Source: Stromatinia cepivora (taxonomy: Eukaryota > Ascomycota > Leotiomycetes > Helotiales > Sclerotiniaceae). From it: DNA of 64,000 nt. How positions within the stretch are numbered: the first letter of the stretch is position 1; each line of letters begins with the position of its first letter. Location: the NCBI GenBank assembly GCA_014898415.1, contig RCTD01000002.1, positions 992,001-1,056,000 of the forward strand. The letters run 5' to 3'. Position numbers and translations under genes: made by a program. The notes beneath the pieces are model-generated. The model was given only the letters and a program-made list of their open reading frames with translations, did no database searches and had not been told where the DNA came from. This document shows, piece after piece, positions 47,104 through 59,131 of this stretch.

Positions 47104-49201
47104 TTCGAATGTTGTGATGTTTCTTATCAAGATGTTGATAAATTTCAACTTGATAATGCCGAGTTGAAAATTGATTTTATACTACTTCGGGGACCAGTGA
47201 CTGGGGATATCTCAAAGAGGGGCCTGATATGGTGGATAATAGAGGATAGACGCAAGGAAATTGAATAGAGCAATACTCTGTTATGCATCAGCATTCAGAT
47301 AGTGTTTATCACATAGATTAGTCTTCTTCACTACTATAGTACGAAAGTAGTCTTACAAGCCACGGTCAACGGATAAACTTCTACTTTCAATCTTTCATTA
47401 ATTAAGTATATAAAGCATAGAACACAAGGAAATTTCCTAGCAAACCCTATTTGTCCCTTACCCTCATTACTCCGCAAGTCATCCATCCACAGGTCCGCAA
47501 CCTCGGAAACCAACTCCTTTCCAATCCTCTCTGTACCTCCTCAATATTGAATACACTCCAGACTTCCAGCCATGATCTACGTCTTAATTGGTTAGGTAGC
47601 ACACAATCATCTAAACTCCCTATTTGGAAAGAAGTGAACAATACTTCTTATTTTAAATCTTAAAACTGAAAACTTTCTATGTCTCGATCCTAATATTGCT
47701 CCTGCGTTTCGGTATCATTGGAATTCTCGCACTCCGTACGTTAGATAACATTGAAAATTGCTTAAGTACAATAGGTGTACGTTTTGATGAAGTTTCTTTT
47801 GTTCGTACTAAGAGGCGTAGCGTAGGTCTTGCATTATAGCTTTTAACTATGCTCTTCTAGTGTCCATGTTGTAATCACGCTGATTGCCTAAAACTTTCAT
47901 CTAGCGATCTTTGATATGTTGACGGGCACAACGGTTGGGATGGTATACGTATCACCACTTTTCCGCAACAACTTACATCATCTATCGTAATTCTCATAGA
48001 ACCCCTCACTACCCATCCCTCATCTTCATTTCCTCACCCCTCCATTCCCCCTTCCTTCACTCCCATCATTCCACCATTCCACCACGAAACTCCAAACCTT
48101 CAAACCTTCAAACATCATATCCCCCTCCTTTTCATCCCCATCATCCCCTCATCTCCCTCCCCTCATCTCCCTCCCCTCATCTCTCATCTTCTGCCCCCTT
48201 TCCCCCCAAAACCCCATCCTCCCCACCTAACTCACTTCTGTCAAGCATTATCTCAAAAGTATCAACTACATTGCCACTCAGCATCATCACTACATTGCCA
48301 CACACTCCACATGTCTTATACATCTCACATCCCACATCTCACATCCCACAAAGCAATCTACGGAGTATCAAACCCCGCGTATAGACAAAGCATATACATG
48401 TAGATGATTAAATAAGGTATAAGATATAAGATTTTATTAGCGATTTGTTATATTAAATAGAGTACAACGGATACCAAGGATAGCGGTTTTAAGGTTCTAG
48501 ATTCTACCTAGGGTAATGAGATAAAATATAAACCAGAAAATCTCGAATAATAAAAACAGATTAACTCAACAAGGAAGATATTATACTCCGTACAAAAACG
48601 ACGAGGAGAAATAAAGTTGGGATGAATAATCCCAGGTCATCAGACAAAAGTTAGAGCTGTCTTAGAAACAAAACAAGTAAGCGATTGAGGGATAAGAAAG
48701 AGAAATTCGCAAGGTTTGGCCACGCCAGCTGTGGTGGGAATGTAGTGAGAGGAGTCCTGCCAAGAGGAGAATACGTGGTTGATAAGAATAGATACCTGGA
48801 GATACCTACGTACTACTAGGCATATATGGAGCATGTACGTAAATATGAGATTGTGCACTGGAGAAGAAGCTGCCTTGGTTCGAGCCAAGAATGACACGGA
48901 TGTTAGCGGTATAGCATGGGAATATACTTTTCAGCAGCTAAGCTATTCTTGTTAATGAAATATTTGCATTTGGTGTCCTTACAGTGGCGTTCCTTCAATT
49001 CGATCAATTTCTGCAGCAGCGTGCCGGGCTTGAAAAATCAAACCCGATGCTAGGTATCACCCATTCAACTTTCAATCTCATCGCTTCAATATCGCACTTC
49101 ATTGACTAAATCTGTCCTGGTATCCGCAATGCTCTATGGTCAATCCCCAAGTTCAATCCTCTCACCGACCCCGACGTTCATTCCGTACAAATAACCATTA
49201 A
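47104..49201. other. 2.1-kb intergenic region with polypyrimidine tract
   Basis: No supported gene. At 47990-48330 the plus strand is a long C/T-rich tract with triplicated CCCCTCATCTCCCT words (about 48145-48190). This creates a spurious open frame (47935-48384) of Pro/Ser/His only. The right end of the putative cluster lies here. Confidence 0.45.
48140..48192 (+). repeat. polypyrimidine minisatellite
   Basis: Three successive CCCCTCATCTCCCT-type units inside a broader C/T-only tract of about 300 bp. No coding meaning. Such tracts also occur in fungal promoters, but the nearest starts are more than 2 kb away. Confidence 0.5.
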
Positions 49202-50304
49202 TCAAGCAACCGGACTCCAAGGCATGGGAATCAACACTCGACTCTTCATATTTTGAATCAATGGCACAGTCTTGTGAACTGTATCACCCCAACCCTCAAT
49301 CTCCCAGCTTTGCTCTCTTCTCTTCTTTCTCTCCTCCAGATCAGCAAACTGCCACAAATGATGCACAGTATTTAGCTCTCCAATCTGCACAAACCAAGCT
49401 CCAACTCCTTCCATGACTTCTCTACGAGCCTTGAGACCACGACGCCAGTGGGTCTCCCATTCTAAGAGATTACCAGGGTGCAATGTGTAAGAGCGCAATT
49501 CAAAGAGACCACCAAGTTGACGTGGAGCAGTGGTAGGCCAAAAGGAAAATTCTTGCATGAGAGATACGTTCTTCTTGGTAATGAGAGATTTGAGCTTCTT
49601 GTCGAATTCAGCGAAATTGGGATGTGATGCAATACTGTGAAGGGAGTCGTGGTAACCGTGATATCGTTGATATTCCCAAATGTGAACTATCATCATCATC
49701 CATTTATTAGTATCTGTTGGTCGAATAGGATCTAGGAGCAAACGGAAACTGAGAACTTACCAAATGTATCACAATCGCCAACCTCTGTTCTCCAGCTTCC
49801 AACCAAGTGTACTTTATTCTCTTCCATTCCCGCCATCTTTGGATACCATTCGCCAACCAATTTGACATACTCATCAACCTTGTCTGGTTTCACCTCATGG
49901 AATACAATCGAATGAACATATTTGCCTCTCGCCAAAACCTGACTGAAACTCTGTTCAATCTCCTTGTCCAATTCCCGACCTTCCGGGGTACCATAAATCA
50001 AGCTACTTAACTTTCCCTTCTTCTCACCATTTCCGTTTGTATGTTCTGCTCCGCTTAGTGTTTGGCCTGCCGAAGCAGATGTTTGAGCTTGGGAGGAAAG
50101 ATTGGACTCACTTGCAGCTTCTTTCTTGCGATGTTGATCTGCGATTCTTTCTCGAAATTCTTTCTGCTTTGCATCGAATGAGGCGACACCTTGAGGGGTA
50201 ATATCTGCTAGGGCTGGAGCGCGGGACAGAGAGGTAGATGTAGTCGTGAAGGCTCGAAGAGATTGACTCACGATAGAGCTACGTGAGACACGTCTTGTAA
50301 GCAT
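49202..50304 (-). CDS. NIPSNAP-family mitochondrial protein
   Basis: Exon 1 50304-49761 and exon 2 49686-49202, phase-1 intron of 74 bp, total 342 residues. The start at 50304 was chosen over the longer frame, which opens with TTG, because it gives a classical mitochondrial presequence, MLTRRVSRSSIVSQSLRAFT. After a polar linker, two NIPSNAP ferredoxin-like repeats are visible: GKYVHSIVFHEVKPDKVDEY with GSWRTEVGDCDTFVHIWEY, then FELRSYTLHPGNLLEWETHW with VQIGELNTVHHLWQFADLEERK. The motif W..Y..Y.GY is present. NIPSNAP proteins are mitochondrial matrix or membrane-associated and linked to lipid handling and mitophagy in animals; the fungal role is unclear. The gene converges with nothing close and sits outside the metabolite cluster. 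Confidence 0.88.
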
Positions 50305-51379
50305 CGTGGCGTTGTTTGACGAATGACTGATAAAGTTGGAGAAGCTTGGTTGATGGATGTCCCGTTTTCGTAATTGAAAGCTGGAACACTCAGAGAAAGG
50401 TGAAGGAAAGAATAGTCGCTTGGTCAATTGAACCCTTGAGATTTAATCTTCAATTATTATCCAATTCTTGTGATATAACGTTTTATCTTCGAATTTTCCC
50501 AAGTGCCGGTATGATGTCGTTGTCGTGGTTTATTTACCTCGTCTCGTCTCGTCTCGTTTTTCGAATGCAAAGCAGAAATGATTTCGATAGCCTCTCTTAA
50601 AGAATTATCACTATCTCCTCCTATTCTTTTCGGGAGATGTAATCAACAGAAACAAAGAAAGATGGAAGCTGCAAAGTAGGTAGGTTTAATAGGTTTCGTA
50701 GCACAAGGAATCATGTAATTGGTTTAAAATGATTGCAACAGTGGCAAGCTTTCCAAATACCCCGCACTTTTTTGAATTCTTGTCTACCTTTTAAAGTAAG
50801 AGCGGCTTGTCAAATGAAAAGGCTACGCGGGAAGGTTGAAAATTGTATAGGCAATGAATGATAATAGATTGGTTAGAAAGTTTTGTGTGGTTACAATTTT
50901 GATGTATGATGTGAGAGAAAGAGAGAAAGTGGCTTGTACCGGGAAACTCTATGAACTTAAATGAGGGAAATAGGACAAACGGAAGCAGTGACGAAGTGAA
51001 GTGTCAGTGAGGAGTAAAACAAGGATGTGTGGCTCCATTTTGAGTGAATGTGAAAGCTCTTGTGGAGACCAATTGCAATTGAGAATATACATTATTTGTA
51101 TGGGGAAATTGAAGCTGAAGATGTCCAAGGCTTGTCACATGTTTGTGTGACGATAAGACTAATCTAAGTTAGGAAGTGAGCTCTCTTAGCCTAAGAAGGA
51201 AGGCAACAATGAGTTTCATTCAACGTGATGCCGACGACGCTAACCTAATATGCTCTAGCTGATTTCAATTGCGGCTCTTACCACACTCAACCTCACTAAC
51301 AATATCAAAATTACCACCATTCAATCTCCATTCAACCCTCCGGTACATTTCCAATCGTATCTCACAGTACAAAATCACA
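50305..51379. other. divergent intergenic between NIPSNAP and ATP18
   Basis: Promoter region for both genes. It contains a short GTCTC pentanucleotide run (about 50536-50557). No open frame supported on either strand. Confidence 0.4.
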
Positions 51380-51857
51380 ATGTCTTGGTTAGGAAAGAAG
51401 TTCCCTGCGCCTGTCGGTATGTTGAACCCTACAATTGAAGGCCGTGAAAAGCTTTCGTTCCGTACTTTTCCGATATTGAAGGAATGTTTACTGATGAAAT
51501 TGTGTTTTTAGCAAAGCCAATGGCTCCTTTCTTCATTGCCGGTATGTTACTTTGAGAGCGGTTCAACCTGAAGATATCACGGATTGCAAATGTCGAAAAC
51601 ATTTGGAACGGGGAGGACTAGGGTTGGAACTTTCGGGCTGATTAGTTGGGATTTAGGTGCCGTCGTTATGTACGGAATCAACTCTGCTGCCAACGCCATG
51701 GCAAACAGTACGTCTAACCCATTGCTTGGTTGCGAACATGGACCACAAAGCTTGATGTAAAGGGATACTGACTAGAATGACTCTGACAGGCGAGGAGTTC
51801 AAGAACGATCCTAGAAACCCAAACGCCAAGACCCCAAAGCCAGCCGATAAACACTAA
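51380..51857 (+). CDS. ATP18: mitochondrial ATP synthase subunit J (Atp18)
   Basis: Four tiny exons, 51380-51416, 51512-51541, 51657-51707 and 51790-51857, with three introns all in phase 1, assemble into 61 residues. It starts MSWLGKKFPAPVAKPMAPFF, has a hydrophobic segment (FFIAGAVVMYGINSAANAMA) and ends with NSEEFKNDPRNPNAKTPKPA. The same order, (K)FPxPxxKxxxPFFxAG ... EFxNDPRNP, is found in yeast Atp18, the small inner-membrane subunit J (also called subunit I/J) of F1Fo-ATP synthase. Length fits the family (about 59-61). Standard gene finders easily miss it because the longest exon is 68 nt. Confidence 0.9.
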
Positions 51858-53023
51858 ATGGAAGAAAACTATGATGGCGAGGCATGATGGTCGGGAATTG
51901 CATAGAGTGAACCTTTGTTGATAGATTGGTTCGGGAGGGGCATGAATTCCCATGATGAATGTGTAAATTAAGAGACAATGAAGTCATCCGGGTGTGGTCA
52001 GGGAAAACATTGTATAGTGATACTTGATGCAAGTGTGAGAAGACTATTATACTAAAGGTCATTATCCTTTTTGAGCATAACTTCATGTCAGGGAGTATTA
52101 GTTAGTGGGATTAGTGGGTAGCCTCTAGTGAGGCTGTAACATGTCTAATCAAGTGTTATAATTTGTCCCCCATCCCCATTAGCTCTACTACAGGGGGCAT
52201 AACTATTGGATATCTATCTCTTAGAATAGAGGATTGCTGTGATAGTCTATGACAATTCACATGTGGCTTTGACATTCATAGTATTGTCAAGTCAAGTGAT
52301 AAACCTCATTATCTATCTTTTTCCTGTTTAATTGCTCTTTATCATTCACATCTTGCCCCAAACTGTATGACTATACTGAACTTACACATAGTCAATACCC
52401 AGAACCAGTATACTCACTTCAGAGAGACAAATATATGTATGTATAGTGTCTTTCTAAATGCTGTTGGTATTCAAGAAGAACTGTTGCTCCTAATAAAGAT
52501 TAAACCTTGCCTATTCATCTCATTCCAAACTAAGGATCATGTTGTCTCCTTCTATTACCTAAATTTGTTCAAAAAGAGATTACTGGGTATCTCGGAACTT
52601 ATAAGGACCGAAGAATCCCTGGTAAATTCAAAGTATAACACCAGATTGAACATGTCGTTGCCTATGGCTCGATCCCGCACGGACCTCATAACAATCATAA
52701 ATCCAAACATACACTCCTCATTCCAGTAATATCCCTCAACTCCAATCTACAAATCTCCTGCTTGATACTTCTGGAAAACAGCTCTTTTCCAATTAGTCTA
52801 CAAGCTTATTATTGTTGTGCTTGTCACAATAATTGTAGCTTTCAAACTACCCCTTATTCAATATCATACACAAACAAGCCTCCTTCAAACAATTCTACAA
52901 GTATTCAACTTCCCAGCTCTTGAGGTTGAAAGTTGAACTTGAGTCGGATCCAATTCAAATCCCCAATCGGTTACTGCAATTTACAAAGCCAACAAACAAA
53001 CATACTGCATCATCAACTGCAAG
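51858..53023. other. intergenic, no gene seen
   Basis: 3' UTR of ATP18 followed by low-information sequence. The open frame at 52367-52729 has a random-looking composition and no family. The last part is the CA-rich leader before the 992-residue protein. Confidence 0.4.
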
Positions 53024-56000
53024 ATGGCACGCCAACTTCCCGACCAAAACGCTGATTCCCCCGACCAACCCGCTAACCACCCTCCTCCTGCTGCTGCGGC
53101 TGCTGATGCTGCTTCTCCTCCCACACATTCTGCTATTCGACCAATGGCATTATACGATAATGACGACTCTGCGTCCCGCAGCAGCGGACAAGGTCAAGGA
53201 GATAATTCCGTAGCACCTCCACGATTGACACACTTGGATTTGTTGATCATTGAAAATTCGGGATTTCCAACTTTGGCTGAATTTGAGGTCTTTCTCCAGC
53301 TGTATCAGAAATCATATCATGGAATGGAGGGAGCGGAACGCAGAAAGCTCTATCAGCAATTGGAGACTCTTCGACGTTGCATGCAACATCCACTGTCGAT
53401 CCAAGCGATGGTAGAAGCCCAACAAAGTATCCACCACGGTCATCCGCATTTCAGCCTCAAGCATTGGGCAAATTTCAGCCGCAACGGATATATACTTACT
53501 TCCATGATCAGTCGCTGCCTCAACCTTACGTCTTTCACTCTCCAGCGAGCCGTCTTTGAAGCTGCATTGATAGCAAATAGAAATACTATCACTTCAACAA
53601 CCCCAAGCATTTCAGGTAAAGATTGTGAAGACATTGTATGTATCTCCTCCTTCGCCTTTTCCCAACAAACGAACTAACCCCCCGATTTAGTTATTCCGTG
53701 GTTTGCAGCAGTGGACAGCCGAGGATATTTTAAAGCTTGAGACATTCATCTATATCCGTGGCACTGAACACCAAGTCAACAAGCCTCTTTCGAAGGCTAC
53801 TTCACCTACCTACTCGTCATCTTCCTCGCGTCAACCACTTGCTCAATGTCCAGATCCTGCCAGAAGTCGAACTGTGGACCCTGATCCAGTTGATTTACCC
53901 TCGGACTTGCAAGGTCCTTGGAACTATTGCCAATGTCTAAACTATCTCACTCGTCGTATGAGTAACTTCATTACATCAGAGGATCCAGGACTTTTCAATT
54001 TCACCCTACCCTCGAATGATCAGCTTCAAATTATGACGGCAGATCAACGCGCAGAATGTATTCGCAAGCATGTCATAGAGCAAGATGCGAAGCGTGCTGT
54101 ACTAAAGTCAGGCAATGGTCTGGAATCTGCTCATGCGGAACCATGCGAGCGTGTCTGTAGAGGCACACAAACTAGTGCAAATCCGCCGCTCATTCCTGCC
54201 GCTTCAACAAACTCGAGGGGCAGTTATTCTCTGGAGGGATTCTTTCATGATTATCAGAACCATAAAAACCAAGGTGCCGACGTTAATGGAACTGGATATG
54301 AAAGTAAATACGGACCTCAATCACCATGGAGCAGTTACGCGGATGACGGAAGTGAGGATCCAAACTGGGGAGATGACTCTGATTCTGATTGGATTCCACA
54401 AAAGAAATCAGCAAAGCATGTATCTTTCGTTACATTGGCTACAAATATACCACCATCTCTTTACCGACAGGAAGAAGATGTCGTTCCGCTTGATATTTGG
54501 GACGACTCTGTAGCTCGTGCTACTTCTGGAATTGCGGCTCCTCCTACTTCTGATGATGGAGACCATATAATCGCTGTAGATACTCTCGCAGAAAGTGCCG
54601 GTCATGCCTCGATTGTAAAGAGAGGTATTCGAAAGCACGGCTCGACCCGTGGTCAACGAGTGGCTCGTCGAGGTGCTCGACGACGTGATAGAGGGAATAA
54701 CAAAGTAAATGATATCCTGCAAAGATGCCAATTGCAATTGGCCTCACAGAATAAGCAACTCAATTTGTGCATTGATGCCCTCAAGATGATGAATCAAGGG
54801 GATTTTCAAAGTCTGGAAGATCCTTTTACCTCTTGCAAGAAGGGTCGTGGACAACAAGATGGTCAAGATGTTAGTCATATCTCTCAAGAATATCAGACAC
54901 AATTGGAGTTGGTCGAACCATCTAAGAAGGTGCAGCTCCAGATGGCACATCAGGAACTAGATGCAACTCAATCCGTTTCTCCTTCTTTGGAGGGACTTAA
55001 TCCACAGATGGTTCCACAAGATCATGGATTTGAGAATTCGCCATTCTATCAGACGGCCTTAATGACGATCCACCAGGAGCGAAAGGAGCGCCTTGAGATT
55101 GAACGCCGAGAGCAGGAAGCCATGAGAGCTGCTTATTCATCTTGGGATAAAGTTACTCAACAAGTTGCTCCGGAAGGTAGTGATGCCTTGCAAGATTATC
55201 AAAAGCCATTGGCTTTGGTCAAACAGCAGAACAAGGAGCGACTCGAGATTGAACATCAGGAAGAGAATTCTATGCGAACTGCTCATCTTTCCTCTGAGAA
55301 GATCAGTCAACAAATTTCGCCAAATGATGATTCGCAAGATCAGCAAAAGCAATCGAATTTAATGGAGCAGCAGAACAAAGAGCAACTCGAGATTGCATGC
55401 CAAGAGCAGGAGTCTGTTCAAACTCGCGCCGATGGTCAAGCAAACCCTGTCGATCATCGTGCTTCGCTCGGAAGTCTCGATTCTCACCTCAGTGATCCGC
55501 AAAAGGCCTTCACTTCTGCAGTCAAGAAAGCTCAGCAAACCCAGCTCGATCAATTCAAGAAGCTTGATCTTGCAATCCGCGGTTCCACTGTTAAAAAGGC
55601 TGTTACCCCTGCTAAAGTTTCAAAGGAAAATAAACAAACTATGCTCCGCAGCCTTAAGAAATTTGCGGAAGATTTCAAGATAACTACTCCATTGCCAAGT
55701 GATATCGCCTTTATCAATGACGGTGAGGTTCCCGCTGCTCTTTGGCAAGATTATCATTCGTGGCATCATACTAATACCAGTAATGCAGGTCCTCTCCGGG
55801 TTGCTATCAGGAAAGAGAATCTTCGTCGTGCTCGTCTTGCCACTGCTCACAAGCATCGGGCTGATGGAGTTTCGACTGACAAAGCCTTGACTACTGAAGA
55901 TTCCGCAGCTGGTACCTCTTCTTCCATTTCTGCACAGCTTCAATCCGATGAGATCGACCCCGCCGATGATGAAGATGATTTCATGCAATTCATCAACAAC

Positions 56001-56057
56001 CACGTCAAGGATCGCAAAGAGGTTGAGATAGTCACAGCTCCTGACGAATTGGTTTAA
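53024..56057 (+). CDS. unknown 992-residue protein with Gln/Glu-rich tandem repeats
   Basis: Two exons, 53024-53635 and 53691-56057, phase-0 intron of 55 bp (GTATGT ... CTAAC ... TTTAG). It starts MARQLPDQNADSPDQPANHP with a Pro/Ala-rich tail. The N-terminal region has a short hydrophobic-acidic block (LTHLDLLIIENSGFPTLAEF). The middle is acidic and disordered, with one Arg-rich run (RGQRVARRGARRRDRGNNK) that may bind nucleic acid. At about residues 605-800 there are three clear and one faint roughly 50-residue repeats of the form NKERLEIEHQEE..., predicted coiled coil. The C-terminus is Lys-rich with a SWHHTN motif and an acidic end. No catalytic domain or membrane segment. Nuclear or scaffold role is only a guess. 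Confidence 0.75.
54885..55440 (+). repeat. protein-coding tandem repeat of about 48-54 codons
   Basis: Successive units in the 992-residue protein read HQERKERLEIERREQEAMRA, QQNKERLEIEHQEENSMRTA and QQNKEQLEIACQEQESVQT, separated by similar SxxKxxQQ(V/I)(A/S)P spacers. A fourth, weaker unit (YQTQLELVEPSKKVQLQMAH) precedes them. They look like internal duplications within one exon. Confidence 0.7.
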
Positions 56058-57587
56058 AGAGCACCCCATATAAATCTGATTCCCCCAAGAGTCGCTCCGA
56101 GATATTGATGAGACCAGCCTCGAGAATGATTCCCATCCGGAATAGTTATGAGCAAGCGGGTATTGGTGATAAATGGGATTATGACAAATTGATACGTGGA
56201 CGAGAGGTGATGGGAGACGACTCAGTTCTATTTATGCGAGGTTCTAGGACGCATACTACTTTTAAGGGTACGGGATGAACGTCTTGCTAGCTATGCCGCA
56301 TATTTGATCTGGGCACCAGGATCTTGACTAGTTACTCTTTTGAGAGAGCTTAGATCATTCTTTGTGCATACCGTAATTCAATTTCATTAGTAAATATTAA
56401 TGCTTGTTGTCTCTTTATTTCAGGTGAACTAACAAAGATGGTCAAAAATAGCGTTTTTCAAATTGGAGGTATCTACCTTCTCCCGGCTTTAGGAACCCAC
56501 AAGCGACGCACTGCATCATCTAAAATCCATAACAGCCATATTCTACCTCATACAACATCGAGAAATGTAAGAATTGAGAAATATCAACATGAAGCGCTAT
56601 TGAGGTATCGAGGTGGATTTTAGGTGTCAATCTCAGAACGCAAGACTTACTAGCTCTTATGCATCATCAACTGAACTGTTGCAGTCCCTCTTTCTATCCT
56701 CAATGCGTATACAACCCTCATTTTCTCCTATTTATCACTTCTTTTCTTTTTGTTGACCTTCCTATCTCATCTAATCTCATCTTATCTCAGTTACTAGGTA
56801 AGATCTATTATTCCTTGCACTGATGTGAATTCCCTAGCATCTCTACCTTCTCTCGCAACCACATCCACCTGCAACCACAAACCACAAACCAAGAGATATA
56901 TAACCTTTCACACATACCTGGCCCAGCATTCCAACAATTTTTCAACCTTAAAAATCAAAACTCCGATAACGCTGACCCTGGCGATCCCGTAACTTTAACT
57001 CGCAATTTCAGAATACTGAAAGATCTAGAAGCAGGATTATCTAGGCTGGAGGAATTTGAAGCCAGTGGAAATTTGTGATGGGGTTTGAATTGGAAAGTGA
57101 AGATGAGTTTTTTGTAGGCTTTTGGATAGGGAGGGGATATGTTTGAAGAGGCGGGGGCAATCGCAACAGCTTTGGTGAAGTAGAAGGTAGGGAAAATTTA
57201 ATGTAAAGAAAAAGAATCAAACAGACTAGTAGATTATCTAATTTCTCCGATGAAACTTCTTTACTTCAGTAGAGTCATCTCGATTTCTCATGGACTTATA
57301 AGAATCAAAAGAATTGAATTCATCAAAGGTGTTTGAAGTTTGATATGGAACTCTTGTTATTTATTCCGAAGAGCCTCACCCTTCTATTTGCTTCTCCGTC
57401 TTGGGAATTTTCGATCTTTCAAAGACCTCCTGTAAGTTATATTGTCAAATGTCTTATCACTTCATTCAGTATAATAGACCCAATGTAAATCAAACTCATC
57501 AACTCCTCCACATGGGAATCGTCACAAATAAACCGAAACCCGAATCCAAATTTCGGGCCCCAGATCACGAAGCATTTCATCTTCAAC
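56058..57587. other. intergenic, no firm gene
   Basis: No supported coding sequence. Short frames at 56438-56623 and 57401-57622 are probably chance. Some TCTCATCT microrepeats occur near 56760-56790. Confidence 0.4.
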
Positions 57588-57977
57588 ATGGAGCTTCTTT
57601 GCACCAGTTGCGGTATGTCTGACGACCTCATAACTCCGCCAAACTCAGCTATCTCACCATCACAAATTCAAGATGCGGGACAACAAGAAGAACTCGACGG
57701 AGAGTATAACGAATGGTGCGCTAGTATTATCGAGACTAAAGAGTATGAAGAGGGACTTGAGCGAATGCTTAACGAGTACGGCGAGTCTACGGAAGAGGAG
57801 TTCAACGCAATGAAGAGAGAAGGCAGAGAAAGTTTGAGCGGATGGCAAATTATGAGTGCGAATATCTGGAGAAGAAATTCGAAGAAATGGAAAAGAACGG
57901 GCGAAGGGGATTTGAGACGGGTGAGCGTGATAGTGGCAGCCAGAGCTGGGGGTAATGATGGGAGAGAGGAGAAGTAG
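57588..57977 (+). CDS. hypothetical acidic protein, uncertain
   Basis: An ATG at 57588 opens MELLCTSCGMSDDLITPPNS and runs 129 residues to 57977. The middle is rich in Glu (EYEEGLERMLNEYGESTEEE) and helical; the end is basic. The strand is purine-rich, so an open frame could arise by chance. A different frame downstream (to about 58070) is also acidic, so an intron near 57920 could change the C-terminus. No family recognised. Confidence 0.35.
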   Translation: MELLCTSCGMSDDLITPPNSAISPSQIQDAGQQEELDGEYNEWCASIIETKEYEEGLERMLNEYGESTEEEFNAMKREGRESLSGWQIMSANIWRRNSKKWKRTGEGDLRRVSVIVAARAGGNDGREEK

Positions 57978-58423
57978 TAGCAGCAGGAGGAGGATGGAGC
58001 TGGAGACGCTAAGGAAGATGAGAGTGGCCATAGGGAAGATTCGGGTGAAGAGCTTGAAGTCTTAATAGCCTAGGCATATCATCGGGCCTTATTCGACGAT
58101 GGTGAAGACATGAGGTAGGATGTATATCTGACGATGAGAACGACCGAAGATGATGGAGGAGATCAAAATACTCAGAAATGAGGATCGGGATGAGTAGAAT
58201 AACGCTAACATGCGCCACTCCCTCAATGATCAATCACCATTCCTATGCCTGGAGGCAGTACATTCGCTAAGCCGCCGTACCGATCTTTATAACTCAACCC
58301 TAGCAAATTTTCCATCCTAATCACTTGTTAATCTCCACGCTCTACACAGTCTAACAAATCCAACAAATCACAATAAAGTATTCACATCTAATATTATTCA
58401 CTCATCCATCCACAAGATCCAAA
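57978..58423. other. intergenic or alternative 3' end of the gene at 57588
   Basis: GA-rich sequence at the left (possible extra exon of the preceding gene) then an AT-richer leader before the hypothetical protein at 58424. Nothing else is supported. Confidence 0.3.
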
Positions 58424-59131
58424 ATGCAGGATGAAAATCTCCACAGGATACAAGAGCCAAAGAGAAAAGAAACAAGCACAATACTCAAAAAATCATTTTC
58501 CTATGTTACCTCGCATCTCACGAGATCGCAACAAAATCCATCTTCAATTCCGACAACAAAGCTTGAAGAATCCGTCATTTCAACTGGTGTCCAAGACAAG
58601 TCTAAGGCTAGCCAAAGTCCAACTTTCACTAGAGAAATCACCGAACCCGGGGAGGAAGACACGTTAACAGTAGGTGTTTCTATAGCAACTACCTCCGTGT
58701 CAAAACCCGAAATACACAATACCACCCCCAAAATTACATATCCATACACAGACACCATCTCATTGCTAAGCAGTACTTCACAACTGCAAGAAAATATGCA
58801 CATGCATATACAACAAAACATCTCGCAGACCATCGGCCCTCTATCATCGAGTACGAGTACAGATGAGGGATATGAGCGCCGCAGCATCAACACTACTACA
58901 ACCACACCCGAGCAACAGAGAAGAAACATGCAGGATATGTTTATAAAGAGTTTGATAAGCAAGCTCACAAAAGAAAGGCGGGAGGCAAAAATGAAGTTGA
59001 GAAGCTCGAGGAGACGCCGATATCTAGCCGCCGTGAAGAAGATAGTGAGGAAAGGCTGGAGTACTCGACCGCAGATACCGATGAAATCTCAGCTGGGGAG
59101 AAAGAGAAAGTTAGATGAACAATGTAGATAG
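58424..59131 (+). CDS. hypothetical 235-residue Ser/Thr-rich basic-tail protein
   Basis: Single-exon frame from ATG at 58424 to TAG at 59131. The N-terminal half is Ser/Thr/Gln-rich and probably disordered. The region LRSSRRRRYLAAVKKIVRKG near the C-terminus is strongly basic and could be nuclear-targeting. A methionine- and lysine-rich helix (MFIKSLISKLTKERREAKMK) precedes it. No known domain, signal peptide or membrane helix. The start context is good (AAAATGCAG), and the frame is longer than expected by chance in this composition. Confidence 0.55.
   Translation: MQDENLHRIQEPKRKETSTILKKSFSYVTSHLTRSQQNPSSIPTTKLEESVISTGVQDKSKASQSPTFTREITEPGEEDTLTVGVSIATTSVSKPEIHNTTPKITYPYTDTISLLSSTSQLQENMHMHIQQNISQTIGPLSSSTSTDEGYERRSINTTTTTPEQQRRNMQDMFIKSLISKLTKERREAKMKLRSSRRRRYLAAVKKIVRKGWSTRPQIPMKSQLGRKRKLDEQCR

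Noticed and set aside
47935..48384. 149-codon frame of Pro/Ser/His
   Set aside because: Arises from the polypyrimidine tract and its small tandem repeats; no start context or conserved motif.
48595..48900. Minus-strand frame near 48640-48897 as a small gene
   Set aside because: Low-quality composition, no homologous motif and no splicing evidence.
52367..52729. 120-codon plus-strand frame
   Set aside because: No splice partners, no domain, random-looking residue usage; its opening ATG has no supporting context.
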